A DNA stretch of 48,593 nucleotides, from contig JAOUCL010000005.1 in the NCBI GenBank assembly GCA_029859805.1, positions 1 through 48,593 on the forward strand, written 5' to 3'. The notes below the pieces were generated by a model. It ran no database searches, was not told the DNA's origin, and worked only from the letters and a program-made list of their open reading frames with translations. Shown in pieces: positions 26,738 through 37,615 of the stretch (the first letter of the stretch is position 1; each line of letters begins with the position of its first letter). The DNA comes from Rhodospirillales bacterium (GTDB lineage: Bacteria; Pseudomonadota; Alphaproteobacteria; Kiloniellales; JAKSDN01). A program made the position numbers and the translations under genes.

Positions 26738-27040
26738 ATGAACCCCTTGAAATTGCGCGGTTGTCTCGCTCCGAACATTGTCATGCGCAGGTCATAAATA
26801 ATCGCTAAACGTTTATTGCAGGCGCCGACCACCCAACGCCGCGTTCTAAAACCATAAGAAAATTATGGTTAATCGACGCTTGATTTATGGCACCGCTACT
26901 TTAGGTTGCTTGAACGCGAAGTTTGCCGAGCTTACCGAGAAATGCCGATGTTTCGGCCCGCAGGGCGGCTTGAGCTTTAGGTGTTATTTACGAGCGCCGT
27001 GCAATCCTGACTCGCATTGCTTCAATAGTGGCTGTGCGAA
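26738..27040. other. AT-rich divergent intergenic region
   Basis: Gap of 303 bp between divergent genes, clearly richer in A+T than its surroundings. It holds the palindrome at 26850-26870, a perfect TAAACGTTTA palindrome at 26806-26815, and several TTTA/TTAA stretches. No coding frame or RNA gene is evident. It probably contains both promoters and the regulatory sites for the two flanking genes. Confidence 0.6.
26850..26870. promoter_or_regulatory. Perfect 8-bp-arm inverted repeat
   Basis: AACCATAA-GAAAA-TTATGGTT, about 170 bp upstream of the ribbon-helix-helix gene and 113 bp upstream of the membrane protein gene. The length and symmetry suit a dimeric DNA-binding protein, perhaps the adjacent ribbon-helix-helix protein itself. 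It could also be a transcribed hairpin. There is no direct evidence for either. Confidence 0.35.
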
Positions 27041-27334
27041 ATGACCACGCTGCACAACCGTAATATCTACCTGAACGGCCAGCGCACCAGCTTGCGCCTA
27101 GAACCGGCCATGTGGGAGGCGCTGGAGGAGATCTGCTGCCGCGAAGGGCGGTCCCTCAACGATATCTGCACCTTCATAGAAGCACAGCGCGGCCGCTCGT
27201 CCCGGACGGCCGCCGTCCGCGTCTTCATACTGCGGTATTTCCGCGCCGCGGCGACCGAAAGCGGACACAGTGCGGCCGGCCATGGTCATCCCCGCCGGCC
27301 CGGGGCGCGCGGCGACATGGGGGAGCTGGATTAG
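27041..27334 (+). CDS. Ribbon-helix-helix domain protein
   Basis: A 97-residue protein whose first about 65 residues match the RHH_4-type ribbon-helix-helix family common in alphaproteobacteria: a beta strand RTSLRLEPAMWEALEEI, helix EEICCREGRSLNDICTFIE, then SSRTAAVRVFILRYFR. Such proteins are Arc/MetJ-like DNA binders working as dimers. The Gly/His/Arg-rich tail (67-97) is unstructured. There is no partner toxin gene, so it is not evidently an antitoxin. The start lacks a good ribosome site, but an earlier one is not supported by the fold. Confidence 0.8.
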   Translation: MTTLHNRNIYLNGQRTSLRLEPAMWEALEEICCREGRSLNDICTFIEAQRGRSSRTAAVRVFILRYFRAAATESGHSAAGHGHPRRPGARGDMGELD

Positions 27335-27352
27335 ACGTGCTCCTCCGGCGGC

Positions 27353-28270
27353 CTACTCGGGCCGCGCCTTTTCGCCGGCCGGTATCTCCTCGGTATCCAG
27401 GGCCTCGGCCAGGCGGCTGTGGGCGCTGCCGGGTCTGAGCGCCCGCGGCTGTGACGTGTCGGGTGCCCAGGCGGTCAGGTAGATGATCTCGAACGTGGCC
27501 GGCACGTCGCCCCGGTCCCGGGCGAAGGTCTCCTGGTAGATCTCGGCGGCGCGCAGCATCGTGGCCCGTCGGCTCGCCGTGCGCCGGCGCGCGTGTACGG
27601 CGTTGCTTTCGCCCATGCCGCGTAACGCGGCCATGAGCGCAAAGGCGTTTGGGTAGGTCGCCGTTATGACGTCCCTGTCGACGACCGGCAGGCCGAAGCC
27701 CGCGCGCTGAAGCAGGGCGCCGGCGTCGCGCAGGTCGGCAAAGGGCGAAACCCGGGGACTTGCGCCATGCTCCTCGGCGATCTCCGCCTGCATCAGGGCC
27801 GTTCGCAGTTCGTGCAGGGTCTCGCCGCCCAGCATGGCGCCGAGGAAGAGCCCGTCGTCCTTCAGCGCCCGGCGGATCTGAATGAGCGCCCCGGGCAGGT
27901 CGTTCACCCAATGCAGGCTGAGCACGCTCATGATCAGATCGAAGCTGCCGGGAGCGAAGGGCAGCCACTCCTCGTCGGCGGCCAGAACGGGCCGTCCGCC
28001 GGCCGCGGCCGCCCCGGCCATGGCCGGCGACAGGTCGCACTGCACGAGGAGGTCTATGCCGCCGCGCCGACCGACGATCCTCGCCAGGGCACCGTCGTGG
28101 CAGCCCAGGTCGAGCGCCCTGGGGAAGCTGCGCTTGACGTCGTCCAGCCGGTCGGCGACCCGCTCGCCCACCTCCCGGTACAGGAAGTCGTGCCGGGCCA
28201 AGCCGCCGGCCGCCCGGTCCCGGTGCCGCCGCACCAGCCGCCGGTCGAAGACGTTGATCGCCTCGCTCAT
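27353..28270 (-). CDS. SAM-dependent enzyme, bacterial homologue of NDUFAF5 (BioC-like fold)
   Basis: A 305-residue class I methyltransferase-fold protein with SAM motif ALDLGCHDGALA (residues 52-63). The flanking signatures FDRRLVRRHRDRAA, SLHWVNDLPGAL, GAMLGGETLHELRTAL and ALRGMGESNAV track the mitochondrial complex I assembly factor NDUFAF5, which is reported to hydroxylate an arginine in the NDUFS7 subunit. An equivalent role on NuoB is therefore plausible. The BioC annotation often given to such genes is less likely because no bio genes are near. It is divergent from comF with a 108-bp gap. Confidence 0.82.
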   Translation of the reverse strand: MSEAINVFDRRLVRRHRDRAAGGLARHDFLYREVGERVADRLDDVKRSFPRALDLGCHDGALARIVGRRGGIDLLVQCDLSPAMAGAAAAGGRPVLAADEEWLPFAPGSFDLIMSVLSLHWVNDLPGALIQIRRALKDDGLFLGAMLGGETLHELRTALMQAEIAEEHGASPRVSPFADLRDAGALLQRAGFGLPVVDRDVITATYPNAFALMAALRGMGESNAVHARRRTASRRATMLRAAEIYQETFARDRGDVPATFEIIYLTAWAPDTSQPRALRPGSAHSRLAEALDTEEIPAGEKARPE

Positions 28271-28378
28271 GACCGTACTATGGCTTGGCGGCCCCTGCCG
28301 TCAAAGCTTCCTTTACCCCGGTGGCGGCGACCGGAGAACAGGTTGACTTGCGAGGAGCCGGCGCCGAGACTTTACGCC

Positions 28379-29143
28379 ATGGCGCGCCCCGGCACCCTCG
28401 CCCGCGGGTTCGGCGGGCTGTCGAAGCTGGCCCTCGATGCCCTGCTTCCGCCGCGCTGCCTGGCCTGCGGCGGTCCGGTCGATCGATCGGGCGCGCTCTG
28501 CGCCGGCTGCTGGGAGCGCATCGACTTCGTCGCGCCGCCCTACTGCGCCTGCTGCGGTTTTCCCTTCGCCTTCGACCTCGGGCCCGGGACGCTGTGCGGG
28601 GCTTGCACCCGCGATCCGCCGGCCTTCGAGCGCGCGCGCTTCGTCATGCGCTATGACGAGGCGAGCAAGGGCCTCGTGCTCGGGTTCAAGCACGGCGACC
28701 GGACCGAGGGCGCGCCGACCTTCGCCGCCTGGCTGGCACGGGCCGGTAGGGATCTCCTTGCCGAGGCCGATCTGCTGATCCCCGTCCCCCTGCACCGGTT
28801 CCGCCTGTTTGCCCGGCGTTACAACCAAGCGGCCCTGCTGTGCCGGGCGCTCGGCCGCTCGACGGGGCTGCAGGTCGTGCCGGACCTCTTGACGCGCCGC
28901 CGCAATACGCCGCCGCAGGGGCGGCTCAGCCCCGCCGCCCGGCGCCGCAACGTCGCCGGCGCCTTCGCGGTCGCCCCGGCCCGGCGCGGCGCGCTCCAGG
29001 GCCGTCGGGTGCTGCTGGTCGACGACGTGATGACGACCGGCGCGACGATTTCCGCCTGTGCCCGTGTGCTGCTGCGCGCAGGGGCCGCGGCGGTCGACGT
29101 GCTGGTGCTGACCCGCGTTGTGCGGGCCGGCTATGGGAATTGA
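28379..29143 (+). CDS. comF: ComF family phosphoribosyltransferase-like protein
   Basis: A 254-residue protein from the ATG at 28379, chosen because family sequence begins there (SKLALDALLPPRCLACGG). The N-terminal double zinc-finger-like module has four Cys pairs (CLAC, CAGC, CACC, CGAC); the C-terminal type I phosphoribosyltransferase domain has PRPP motif VLLVDDVMTTGATIS near residue 215. The family is linked to DNA uptake in naturally competent bacteria, but in alphaproteobacteria its role is open. grxC follows after 91 bp. Confidence 0.92.
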   Translation: MARPGTLARGFGGLSKLALDALLPPRCLACGGPVDRSGALCAGCWERIDFVAPPYCACCGFPFAFDLGPGTLCGACTRDPPAFERARFVMRYDEASKGLVLGFKHGDRTEGAPTFAAWLARAGRDLLAEADLLIPVPLHRFRLFARRYNQAALLCRALGRSTGLQVVPDLLTRRRNTPPQGRLSPAARRRNVAGAFAVAPARRGALQGRRVLLVDDVMTTGATISACARVLLRAGAAAVDVLVLTRVVRAGYGN

Positions 29144-29234
29144 CGGCGTGAGCGGACTGGACCCTGTAAATACCGGCGCGATCTCCTACATGTTCGGGGT
29201 CGGCCGGCGATCGGCGTGGCGCGAGGAAACGGAT

Positions 29235-29494
29235 ATGGCCCGGGTCGAGATCTACTCCGCCATGTTTTGCCCGTTCTGCTCCCGGGCGAAGCAACTGCTT
29301 CAGGCCAAGGGTGCCGACGTCGACGAGATCGATGTCACCATGAGCCCCGGGCGCCGGCGCGAGATGATGGAGCGGGCCGCCGGCCAATACAGCGTGCCGC
29401 AAATCTTCATCGACGATGCCCATATCGGCGGCTGCGACGACCTTTACGCCCTGGAGGCCGCGGGTAAGCTCGACCGGCTGCTGAACGGCGCGAC

Positions 29495-29498
<4 letters not shown>
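29235..29498 (+). CDS. grxC: Glutaredoxin 3
   Basis: An 87-residue dithiol glutaredoxin. Redox motif CPFC at residues 12-15, cis-Pro loop YSVPQIF and glutathione-binding GGCDDLYAL are all present. It reduces disulfides using glutathione. I start it at ATG 29235 after GAGGAAACGGAT; the track's 39 extra codons are not family sequence. Its stop overlaps the start of the amidase gene by four bases (ATGA). Confidence 0.95.
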
Positions 29499-30352
<854 letters not shown>

Positions 30353-30928
30353 TCAGGACCGCCCGGGGTCTTCCCGCAGAGCGCAGATGCGCTGGACGGC
30401 GGCCGGTTTTGGCCGCTCGACGTCGAGGTCCTCGTAGGCGAGAATCCGCAAGGATCCCCGCACCGCCTCGAGCAGTTCGCCCGCCTCCAGCAGATGGTCC
30501 GGGTTCGACGGCCGGCCGAAGCGCTCGTTGCCGCGGGCAAAGGTTTCGTAAATCAAGACCCCGTCCGGCGCCACGGACTCGATCAGGGCCGGGAGATGCG
30601 GCCGATACAGGTAGTTGGTGACCACCACGCCGGCGAAGCGCTGTCCGGCGAGTGGGAAGGGCCGGCCGTCCTCCAGGTCCACCTCCAGGGATTCCAGATC
30701 GGGGCGGCCGGCGAGATCGGCGATCCACGCGATATCCCGGTCCATGGCCAGGACCGGGTGGCCGAGCTCCAGGAACAGGCGGGTATGACGCCCGCCGCCG
30801 CAGGCGAGGTCGAGGACCCGGCCGCCGGCCGGCACCCGCCCGGCAAAGCGGCGCACCCAGGGCGACGGGTCGCGAAGCCCCAGGTGCCGGGTCCGGGACC
30901 GCTTCTTTTCCGCCCGATCGTTCGACAT
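30353..30928 (-). CDS. Class I SAM-dependent methyltransferase (TehB-like)
   Basis: A 191-residue small methyltransferase with motif I VLDLACGGGRHTRLF and acidic motif II AMDRD, followed by VVTNYLYRPHLPAL. The start at 30928 follows AGAGG; the track start lies 11 codons earlier without a ribosome site. Its stop codon abuts the stop of the Nit gene with no gap. Substrate unknown; proteins of this type include tellurite-resistance TehB relatives. Confidence 0.8.
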   Translation of the reverse strand: MSNDRAEKKRSRTRHLGLRDPSPWVRRFAGRVPAGGRVLDLACGGGRHTRLFLELGHPVLAMDRDIAWIADLAGRPDLESLEVDLEDGRPFPLAGQRFAGVVVTNYLYRPHLPALIESVAPDGVLIYETFARGNERFGRPSNPDHLLEAGELLEAVRGSLRILAYEDLDVERPKPAAVQRICALREDPGRS

Positions 30929-31022
30929 AAGCCTCTTGCGAAGTGTTCCGCGAAACGTCACTTTTTATGGTAGCGTCATCGTATCATAACGCTTTGGAGG
31001 ATCGCCGCCAGGCGACAGTCGG

Positions 31023-31445
31023 ATGATCGTCTACGACCTGAAATGCCGCGACGGGCACCAGTTCGAGGCCTGGTTCCGCGACAGCGGCGCCTACGACGCC
31101 CAGGTCGAGGCGGGCGAGGTGCGGTGCCCGGTGTGCGGCTGCACCAACGTGCAGAAGGCCCTGATGGCGCCCAACCTGTCCCGCGGCGAGGCCAGCGCCC
31201 CGGCCGCTCAGGAAGACCAGGGGGCGGCTGAGGCGCGCCGGGCACTGCTCGAGCTGCGCCGCCAGGTCGAGTCGAACTGCGATTACGTCGGCGCGCGCTT
31301 TCCCGAGGAGGCACGGCGGATTCATTACGGCGAGAGCGACCGGCGCGGCATCTACGGCGAGACCACGTCGGAGGAGGCCGAGGCGCTCAAGGAGGAGGGC
31401 GTCGAGGTCCAGCGCATTCCCTGGCTGCCGCCCGAGAACGCCTGA
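31023..31445 (+). CDS. DUF1178 family protein
   Basis: A 140-residue protein starting MIVYDLKCRDGHQFEAWFRD, the defining opening of DUF1178. A zinc-ribbon-like pair C8 / CPVCGC (38-43) suggests metal binding. The middle is a charged helical linker; the end NCDYVGARFPEEARRIHYGE and RGIYGETTSEEA is conserved. Function unknown. It commonly lies near grxC and the Nit gene in alphaproteobacteria, as here. It converges on ubiG 12 bp away. Confidence 0.9.
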   Translation: MIVYDLKCRDGHQFEAWFRDSGAYDAQVEAGEVRCPVCGCTNVQKALMAPNLSRGEASAPAAQEDQGAAEARRALLELRRQVESNCDYVGARFPEEARRIHYGESDRRGIYGETTSEEAEALKEEGVEVQRIPWLPPENA

Positions 31446-31457
31446 GCGCGACCCGGC

Positions 31458-32222
31458 TCACCCCTTGACCGCGAAGACCATGTAGTTGACGGCGGTGTCG
31501 CGCGCCAGGCGCCAGCCGTCGGTCAGCGGGTTGTAGGCCATGCCGGCGATCTCCGTGACCGTCAGGCCGCCGGCGGCGAGCTCCCGGGCCAGCTCCGACG
31601 GCCGCACGAAACGGCGCCAGTCGTGGGTCCCGGGCGGCAGCCAGCGCAGCAGGTATTCGGCGCCCACTATGCCCAACAGGAAGGCCTTCGGCGTCCGGTT
31701 GAGGGTTGCCACGACCATGGCGCCGCCGGGTTTCACCAGGGTCCCGGAGGCCGCCAGGAAGGCGCCCAGGTCCGCGACGTGCTCGACCACCTCCATGTTG
31801 AGCACCGCGTCGAAGCGTGCTCCCGCGCCGGCCAGGTCTTCGGCCGCGGCGTGCCGGTAGTCGATGGCCAGGCCGCTTTCGGCGGCGTGCAGTGCGGCCA
31901 CCTTGATGTTGCGCTCGGCGGCGTCGATGCCGGTGACCTCGGCGCCCAGCCGGCAGAGCGGCTCCGCCAGCAGGCCGCCGCCACAGCCGATATCCAGCAG
32001 CGACAGGCCGGCCAGGGGCCGGTCAGCCAGGGGATCACGTTCGAAATGGCCCGCAATCCGGTCGCGCACGAAGGCCAGACGCGTCGGGTTAAGCTTGTGC
32101 AGCGGCCGGAACTTGCCGGCCGGGTCCCACCATTCCTCCGCCATGGCCGAGAACTTGGCGATTTCCGCCGGGTCGACGCTGCCTCCGGCGTCGGGCCCGG
32201 GTCCGGCTTTGGCCTCGGTCAT
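31458..32222 (-). CDS. ubiG: Ubiquinone biosynthesis O-methyltransferase UbiG
   Basis: Performs both O-methylations of ubiquinone synthesis. It has 254 residues: opening [22 protein letters not shown] (family-specific), SAM motif [15 protein letters not shown] with acidic GIDAA, and post-motif [33 protein letters not shown] and [18 protein letters not shown]. It is divergent from lysC with a 134-bp gap. Membrane association of the C-terminal region is expected from the family. Confidence 0.96.
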   Translation of the reverse strand: MTEAKAGPGPDAGGSVDPAEIAKFSAMAEEWWDPAGKFRPLHKLNPTRLAFVRDRIAGHFERDPLADRPLAGLSLLDIGCGGGLLAEPLCRLGAEVTGIDAAERNIKVAALHAAESGLAIDYRHAAAEDLAGAGARFDAVLNMEVVEHVADLGAFLAASGTLVKPGGAMVVATLNRTPKAFLLGIVGAEYLLRWLPPGTHDWRRFVRPSELARELAAGGLTVTEIAGMAYNPLTDGWRLARDTAVNYMVFAVKG

Positions 32223-32356
32223 GGTCGGGGGGACTCCCTTCGGTTCTCGGGCCGGCGCTTGTTCGGGCGGCCCGTAGAGAGTATGGATAGCCCCCGCCGT
32301 CCGGGCAATGGGGGATCCGGGCGGATGGATGGCACACCCGCAGACCGGGGACCGCG

Positions 32357-33583
32357 ATGGCCCGAATCGTCATGAAATTCGGCGGCACTTCGGTGGCCGA
32401 CATCGAGCGCATCCGCAAGGTCGCCGAGCGGGTCAAGGCCCAGGCCGACAAGGGTGACGAGGTGGCCGTGGCCGTCTCGGCCATGGCCGGCGAGACCGAT
32501 CGGCTGGTCGCCAAGGTGGACCAGGTCGGCCAGCTCTATGATCTGCGCGAATACGACGTCGTGGTCTCCTCGGGCGAGCAGGTGACCGTCGGGCTCCTGG
32601 CCATAGCCTTGCAGGACCTCGGCGTGGCGGCCCGGTCCTGGCTCGGCTGGCAGATCCCGATCCGCACCGATTCCGCCCATGGCAGCGCGCGCATCGAGCG
32701 GATCGAGATCGACGAGATCGTCCGCCGCTTCGCGGAGGGGCAGGTGGCGGTGGTCGCCGGCTTCCAGGGGCTCGACCCACAGGAACGCATCACGACGCTG
32801 GGCCGTGGCGGCTCGGACACCTCCGCCGTGGCCCTTGCGGCGGCCTTGGGTGCCGACCGCTGCGACATCTACACCGATGTCGACGGGGTCTATACCTCCG
32901 ACCCCAGAATCGTCGCCCGGGCCCGCAAGCTGGAGCGGGTGACCTACGAGGAAATGCTCGAGATGGCCTCGCAGGGGGCCAAGGTATTGCAGACCCGTTC
33001 GGTCGAGATGGCCATGAAGCATCGCGTGCGCGTCCAGGTGCGGTCCAGTTTCCAGGACGGCCCGGGCACGCTCGTCGTGGACGAGGACGAAATCGTGGAA
33101 CAGGCAGTCGTCAGTGGAATCGCCTACAGCCGGGACGAGGCGAAGATCACCCTACTCAAGGTCCCGGACCGCCCCGGCGTGGCAGCCAAGATATTCGGCC
33201 CTCTGGCCGACGCGGCGATCAACGTCGATATGATCGTCCAGAACGTGTCCCCCGAGGGCGACCAGACGGACCTGACCTTTACCGTGGGCAAGGCCGACCT
33301 GGACCGGGCCGTGCAGGTCATTAAGGAAAAATGCACGGATCTGGGGTATGCCGACATCCTGGCCGATGCCAACGTGGTCAAGGTCTCGGTCATCGGCGTT
33401 GGGATGCGCAGCCATGCAGGGGTCGCTCAGCAGATGTTCAACGCGCTCGCGGACAAAGGCATCAATATCCAGGTCATATCGACCTCGGAGATCAAGGTGA
33501 GCGTGCTGATCGCGGAGGACTACACCGAGTTGGCCTTGCGCAGCCTTCACACGGCCTACGGACTCGATGCGGCCGAGGCCTAG
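32357..33583 (+). CDS. lysC: Aspartate kinase
   Basis: First enzyme of the aspartate family pathway (Lys, Met, Thr, diaminopimelate). It has 408 residues: the kinase opening [16 protein letters not shown], the [19 protein letters not shown] segment, and [13 protein letters not shown], then tandem ACT regulatory domains (about 265-405) with [12 protein letters not shown] and [16 protein letters not shown]. The ACT pair implies feedback control by lysine and/or threonine. It heads a long rightward run of genes. Confidence 0.97.
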   Translation: MARIVMKFGGTSVADIERIRKVAERVKAQADKGDEVAVAVSAMAGETDRLVAKVDQVGQLYDLREYDVVVSSGEQVTVGLLAIALQDLGVAARSWLGWQIPIRTDSAHGSARIERIEIDEIVRRFAEGQVAVVAGFQGLDPQERITTLGRGGSDTSAVALAAALGADRCDIYTDVDGVYTSDPRIVARARKLERVTYEEMLEMASQGAKVLQTRSVEMAMKHRVRVQVRSSFQDGPGTLVVDEDEIVEQAVVSGIAYSRDEAKITLLKVPDRPGVAAKIFGPLADAAINVDMIVQNVSPEGDQTDLTFTVGKADLDRAVQVIKEKCTDLGYADILADANVVKVSVIGVGMRSHAGVAQQMFNALADKGINIQVISTSEIKVSVLIAEDYTELALRSLHTAYGLDAAEA

Positions 33584-33770
33584 GCGGATGTTGCCGATTG
33601 CCGGGTCGGGGGTGAATCTGGTAAAAGGCCGATGTTTGGGGATCTAGGGGTCGGGCGTAGGTGCGGGGCGATTCCACGCAGGTCCCCGCGGGAGGATTCG
33701 CAAACGGACGGCGGTCTTCCGATAGCGCCTGCGTTGAACTGCTGGTGAAGCGAAGGCACTAGAACCCGCC

Positions 33771-35075
33771 ATGGCGGAACAGATACCACACCCAGATCCC
33801 GACGCACCCCGGCTCGAGGCCGACGAATTCCAGCCGGCCGCGAAGGCGCAGGCGGAAACGATGCCTCATGGCGTTGCCGCGACGTTGAAGGAAGCGCGCG
33901 AGCGGCACGACCGCAGTCTTCGCGACGTCGCGGCCGTGTTAAAGATCCGCTATGTCTACCTGCAGGCGATCGAGGACGGCGAGTTCAACAAGCTGCCGGG
34001 CAACGCCTATGCCATTGGGTTCCTGCGCAGCTATGCCGAATACCTCGGGCTCGACAGCGATGACCTGGTCACCCGCTTCAAGGCCGAGGCTGCCCTGCTC
34101 GGCAGTCAGACGCAGCTCGTGTTCCCCGCCCCGGTGCCCGAAGGAAAGGTGCCGGGCGCGGCATTGATTCTCGTCTCGGTACTGTTCTTCGGCCTCGCCT
34201 ACGGCGCCTGGTCGTTCTTCTCGAAGGAGGAAGGGCAGGTCGCCGATCTCGTTCCCACGGTACCGGAGCGCCTGCAGGATTTGCTTGCCGACGAGCAGGC
34301 GGGGGCGAGCGTTGCGCCCGCGGAGTCCGTGTCGGACGCCGAGGCCGGTGCCGCCGCTGAGCTCGAACCCGGCGGCGGGGTGGATCCGGCGGCGCCGGAG
34401 GAAATCGCGCGCACCGGGGTCCCGTCGGGCGGAACGAAAGCGGCCGCGCCGTCGTCGTTGGCGACGACCCCATTCGAGACGGCCCCGATCGAATCGGATG
34501 CCGTGCCCGCCGGTTCGAACGGCACGGAGCCCGCGGCCACCGGCGGCGCGACGGCTTCGGGCGAGCCCGCGCAGCCGGCCGAGGCGACCGCTTCCACGGT
34601 GTCTTCGGGCGATATCCCGGTTGCCGCCTCTACACCGGAGGCCGGCCCGGCGCAGCCGGTTCCGGCCACGCCCCCGCTGGAAACGTCGCCTACGACGATC
34701 GCGACGGCGCCGGAGCCCCAGGCCATCCCGGCCGCGCCCTCCACCGGCGAAACGGCCGCAGCAGGGCCCTTGGTGGCTCAAGTCTACGGCCGAGGGAACA
34801 TCGGTACCCGTGTCGTCCTGCGCGCCACGCAGGACAGCTGGGTGCAGGTGCGCGACCGCAACGAAGATCTGCTGTTTACACGGGTTCTGCGTGCCGGCGA
34901 CAGCTATCAGGTACCGAACCAGTCCGGCCTGACCCTGCTGACCGGCAACGCCGGTGGCCTCGAAATCGAAGTGGACGGGACCGTCCTGGGGGCACTTGGG
35001 CCGGTCGGAACGGTGCGCCGCAACGTGGCCCTGGAGCCCGCGGGCCTGCTGGACGGCTCCACCCTCGCGCAGTGA
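33771..35075 (+). CDS. rodZ: RodZ-like helix-turn-helix membrane protein (HTH_25 / DUF4115)
   Basis: A 434-residue bitopic protein. The cytoplasmic part has an HTH_25 domain (about 34-105; [22 protein letters not shown] and the motif [16 protein letters not shown]), one membrane helix (about 129-150), a 190-residue Ala/Pro/Glu-rich low-complexity periplasmic linker, and a C-terminal DUF4115 beta domain (about 345-425) with QDSWVQVRD and [15 protein letters not shown]. RodZ anchors MreB for rod shape in bacteria that have it. Its place before ispG is the standard order. The gap of 187 bp after lysC probably contains its promoter. Confidence 0.88.
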   Translation: MAEQIPHPDPDAPRLEADEFQPAAKAQAETMPHGVAATLKEARERHDRSLRDVAAVLKIRYVYLQAIEDGEFNKLPGNAYAIGFLRSYAEYLGLDSDDLVTRFKAEAALLGSQTQLVFPAPVPEGKVPGAALILVSVLFFGLAYGAWSFFSKEEGQVADLVPTVPERLQDLLADEQAGASVAPAESVSDAEAGAAAELEPGGGVDPAAPEEIARTGVPSGGTKAAAPSSLATTPFETAPIESDAVPAGSNGTEPAATGGATASGEPAQPAEATASTVSSGDIPVAASTPEAGPAQPVPATPPLETSPTTIATAPEPQAIPAAPSTGETAAAGPLVAQVYGRGNIGTRVVLRATQDSWVQVRDRNEDLLFTRVLRAGDSYQVPNQSGLTLLTGNAGGLEIEVDGTVLGALGPVGTVRRNVALEPAGLLDGSTLAQ

Positions 35076-35190
35076 GGCGCTCCCGGCTCGGGCCTGCGGG
35101 CTTGAAGTTGCTCCGGTCTCGGCGCATGTTGTGGCCGGTCGGGGCCAATCCGGGTCCCGAAGCATTAGGTCACGACTTGAGAGCCTGTCC

Positions 35191-36342
35191 ATGAGCGTCC
35201 GTCCCTATCGCGACATAAACCGCCGCCGGTCGCGGCGGATCCAGGTCGGCGCGGTGGCGGTGGGCGGCGATGCGCCGATCAGCGTTCAGTCGATGACCAA
35301 CACGCTGACCACGGACGTCGAGGCTACCATCGGCCAGATCCGCCAGCTCGAGCTGGCCGGCGCGGACATTGTCCGGGTCTCCTGTCCGGACCGGGACTCG
35401 ACCGAGGCCCTGTCGAAGATCGTGCCGGAAGTGACCGTCCCGATCGTGGCGGACATCCACTTCCATTACAAAAGGGCGATCGAGGCGGCCGAAGCGGGGG
35501 CCGCCTGCCTGCGCATCAATCCGGGCAATATCGGTGCCCGCGAGCGGGTCCGCGAGGTCGTCCGGGCCGCGCGCGATCACGGCTGCTCCATGCGAATCGG
35601 GGTCAACGCGGGCTCGCTGGAGCGCGACCTTCTGGAGAAGTACGGCGAGCCCTGTCCGGAAGCGATGGTCGAAAGTGCGCTCAACCACGCCAGAATGCTC
35701 GAGGACGAGGGCTTTTTCGAGTTCAAGATTTCGTGCAAGGCCTCGGACGTCTTCCTTGCCGTGGCCGCCTATGTGGGGTTGGCCGAGGCCTGCGACTATC
35801 CGCTGCACATCGGGGTCACCGAGGCCGGCGGCCTGCGCAGCGGCACGATCAAGTCGTCGATCGGCCTCGGCAACCTGTTGTGGTCCGGGATCGGCGACAC
35901 GCTGCGCGTATCGCTCTCGGCCGATCCCGTCGAGGAGGTCAAGGTCGGCTTCGACATGCTGAAGGCCTTGGGCCTGCGTCACCGCGGCGTGAACGTCGTC
36001 TCCTGCCCCTCCTGCGCCCGCCAGCAGTTCGAGGTGATCAAGACGGTGGAGCTGCTCGAGCCGCGTTTGGCGCACATAACGACGCCGTTGACGGTTTCGG
36101 TCATCGGCTGCGTGGTCAACGGACCCGGGGAGGCGCGCGAGACCGATATCGGCTTCACCGGCGGCGGTAACGGGACCCATCAGGTCTATATTGCCGGTTT
36201 GCCGAACCATCGCCTCAAGGACCGGGACATCGTCGATCACTTGGTCACGCTGATCGAGAAGAAGGCGGCCGAGGTCGACGCGGCCCGCACGACCGAGGCG
36301 CCCGGCGACGAATTGCCGCTCGTTGCCCCCGCCGCGTCTTAG
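35191..36342 (+). CDS. ispG: 4-hydroxy-3-methylbut-2-enyl diphosphate synthase IspG (GcpE)
   Basis: Iron-sulfur enzyme of the MEP isoprenoid pathway, 383 residues from ATG 35191 (the track ORF starts 79 codons early in non-family sequence). An N-terminal TIM barrel ([34 protein letters not shown]) is followed by the reductase-like domain with cluster ligands Cys272, Cys275 (SCPSC) and Cys307 (GCVVNGPGE), and Glu314 as the fourth ligand. It lies 18 bp before hisS. Confidence 0.97.
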   Translation: MSVRPYRDINRRRSRRIQVGAVAVGGDAPISVQSMTNTLTTDVEATIGQIRQLELAGADIVRVSCPDRDSTEALSKIVPEVTVPIVADIHFHYKRAIEAAEAGAACLRINPGNIGARERVREVVRAARDHGCSMRIGVNAGSLERDLLEKYGEPCPEAMVESALNHARMLEDEGFFEFKISCKASDVFLAVAAYVGLAEACDYPLHIGVTEAGGLRSGTIKSSIGLGNLLWSGIGDTLRVSLSADPVEEVKVGFDMLKALGLRHRGVNVVSCPSCARQQFEVIKTVELLEPRLAHITTPLTVSVIGCVVNGPGEARETDIGFTGGGNGTHQVYIAGLPNHRLKDRDIVDHLVTLIEKKAAEVDAARTTEAPGDELPLVAPAAS

Positions 36343-36360
36343 ACCGGTCGGAGACGCGCC

Positions 36361-37605
36361 TTGTCCACGCTGCAGCCGGTTCGCGGCACCCGCGACATTC
36401 TGCCCGACGAGATGCGCCGCCACCGCGTCGTCATCGACACCGCCCGGGCCCTGGCCGAGCAATACGGCTATCTGGAGATGTCGACCCCGGTGTTCGAGTT
36501 CACCGAGGTCTTCAAGCGAAGCCTCGGCGACACCTCGGACGTGGTCACCAAGGAGATGTACACCTTCTCCATGAAGGAGAGCGAAGAGCTCACGCTTCGG
36601 CCCGAGGCCACCGCCGGGATCGCGCGAGCCTTCATCTCCGGAGGCCTGGCCCAGCAATTGCCCCTCAAGTACTTCTACTGCGGGCCGATGTTTCGTCACG
36701 AGCGTCCGCAGAAAGGCCGTCAGCGCCAGTTCCATCAGATCGACGTGGAGCTGCTCGGCGTGGCGGAACCCCTCGGGGATGTCGAGGTCATTGCGATCGG
36801 CGCCCATGTGCTGGACGCGCTGGGTGTCCTCGAGAAGACGGCATTGGAGCTCAACACCTTGGGCGATCCGGAGAGCCGTAGAGCCTATCGCGCCGCGCTG
36901 GTCGAGTACTTTCAAGATCACCGGGCGCAGCTCTCCGCGGACAGCCTCGATCGCTTGGATCGGAACCCCTTGAGGATCCTGGATTCAAAGAACGAAGGTG
37001 ATCGCCGGGTGATCGCCGATGCACCGTTGTTCGGCGACTACCTGAACCAGGAGAGCCGCGACTTCTTCGACACCGTCAAGGCCGGCCTCGAAGTGCTCGA
37101 CATTCCCTATCAGCTGAATCCCCGGCTGGTTCGCGGGCTTGATTACTACACGCACACGGCCTTCGAGTTCACGACCCGCGAGCTGGGCGCACAGGGCGCC
37201 GTCCTGGCCGGCGGCCGTTACGACGGCTTGATCGAGACGATCGGCGGGCCGTCGACCCCGGGAATCGGCTGGGCGGCCGGGGTCGAGCGCCTCTCCATGC
37301 TGCTCGGACGGGCGCCGGTGGCGCCGCGCCCGGTCGTCGTCGTGCCGGTGGGCGGCGGCGCGGAGGAGGCGGCGCTCACGCTGACCCAGCGTCTGCGCCA
37401 GGCCGGCCTCTCCATAGAGCTCGGTTTCAGCGGCAACCTCAAGAAACGGATGAAGCGGGCGGATCGGCTGAATGCGCGGGCCGCCGTCATTCTGGGCGAG
37501 GACGAGCTGGCCCGGAACAGCGCGACGGTCCGCGACCTCGATACCGGCGAGCAGGAGCTCGTGTCTCTCGACGTATTGAGCGACCGGCTCGCCCGCTTCG
37601 GATAG
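36361..37605 (+). CDS. hisS: Histidyl-tRNA synthetase
   Basis: Class II aminoacyl-tRNA synthetase, 414 residues, begun at TTG (36361), as no ATG precedes LQPVRGTRDILPDE. Motif 2 (YFYCGPMFRHERPQKGRQRQFHQ), the histidine-binding LVRGLDYYTHTAFEF, motif 3 (GIGWAAGVERL) and the C-terminal anticodon-binding domain (about 325-414) are all present. The rare start codon may moderate its level. It lies between ispG and hemA in one direction. Confidence 0.96.
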   Translation: MSTLQPVRGTRDILPDEMRRHRVVIDTARALAEQYGYLEMSTPVFEFTEVFKRSLGDTSDVVTKEMYTFSMKESEELTLRPEATAGIARAFISGGLAQQLPLKYFYCGPMFRHERPQKGRQRQFHQIDVELLGVAEPLGDVEVIAIGAHVLDALGVLEKTALELNTLGDPESRRAYRAALVEYFQDHRAQLSADSLDRLDRNPLRILDSKNEGDRRVIADAPLFGDYLNQESRDFFDTVKAGLEVLDIPYQLNPRLVRGLDYYTHTAFEFTTRELGAQGAVLAGGRYDGLIETIGGPSTPGIGWAAGVERLSMLLGRAPVAPRPVVVVPVGGGAEEAALTLTQRLRQAGLSIELGFSGNLKKRMKRADRLNARAAVILGEDELARNSATVRDLDTGEQELVSLDVLSDRLARFG

Positions 37606-37615
37606 CGGAGGCACC

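Noticed and set aside
27041-27334. Antitoxin of a toxin-antitoxin pair
   Set aside because: No small toxin gene lies on either side; the neighbours are a membrane protein and a methyltransferase-fold protein.
27767-29143. 458-residue ComF with long N-terminal extension
   Set aside because: The first 204 codons are antisense to the NDUFAF5-like gene and not family sequence.
35170-36921. 583-codon minus-strand frame opposite ispG and hisS
   Set aside because: Spans two real genes on the other strand and has no family features.
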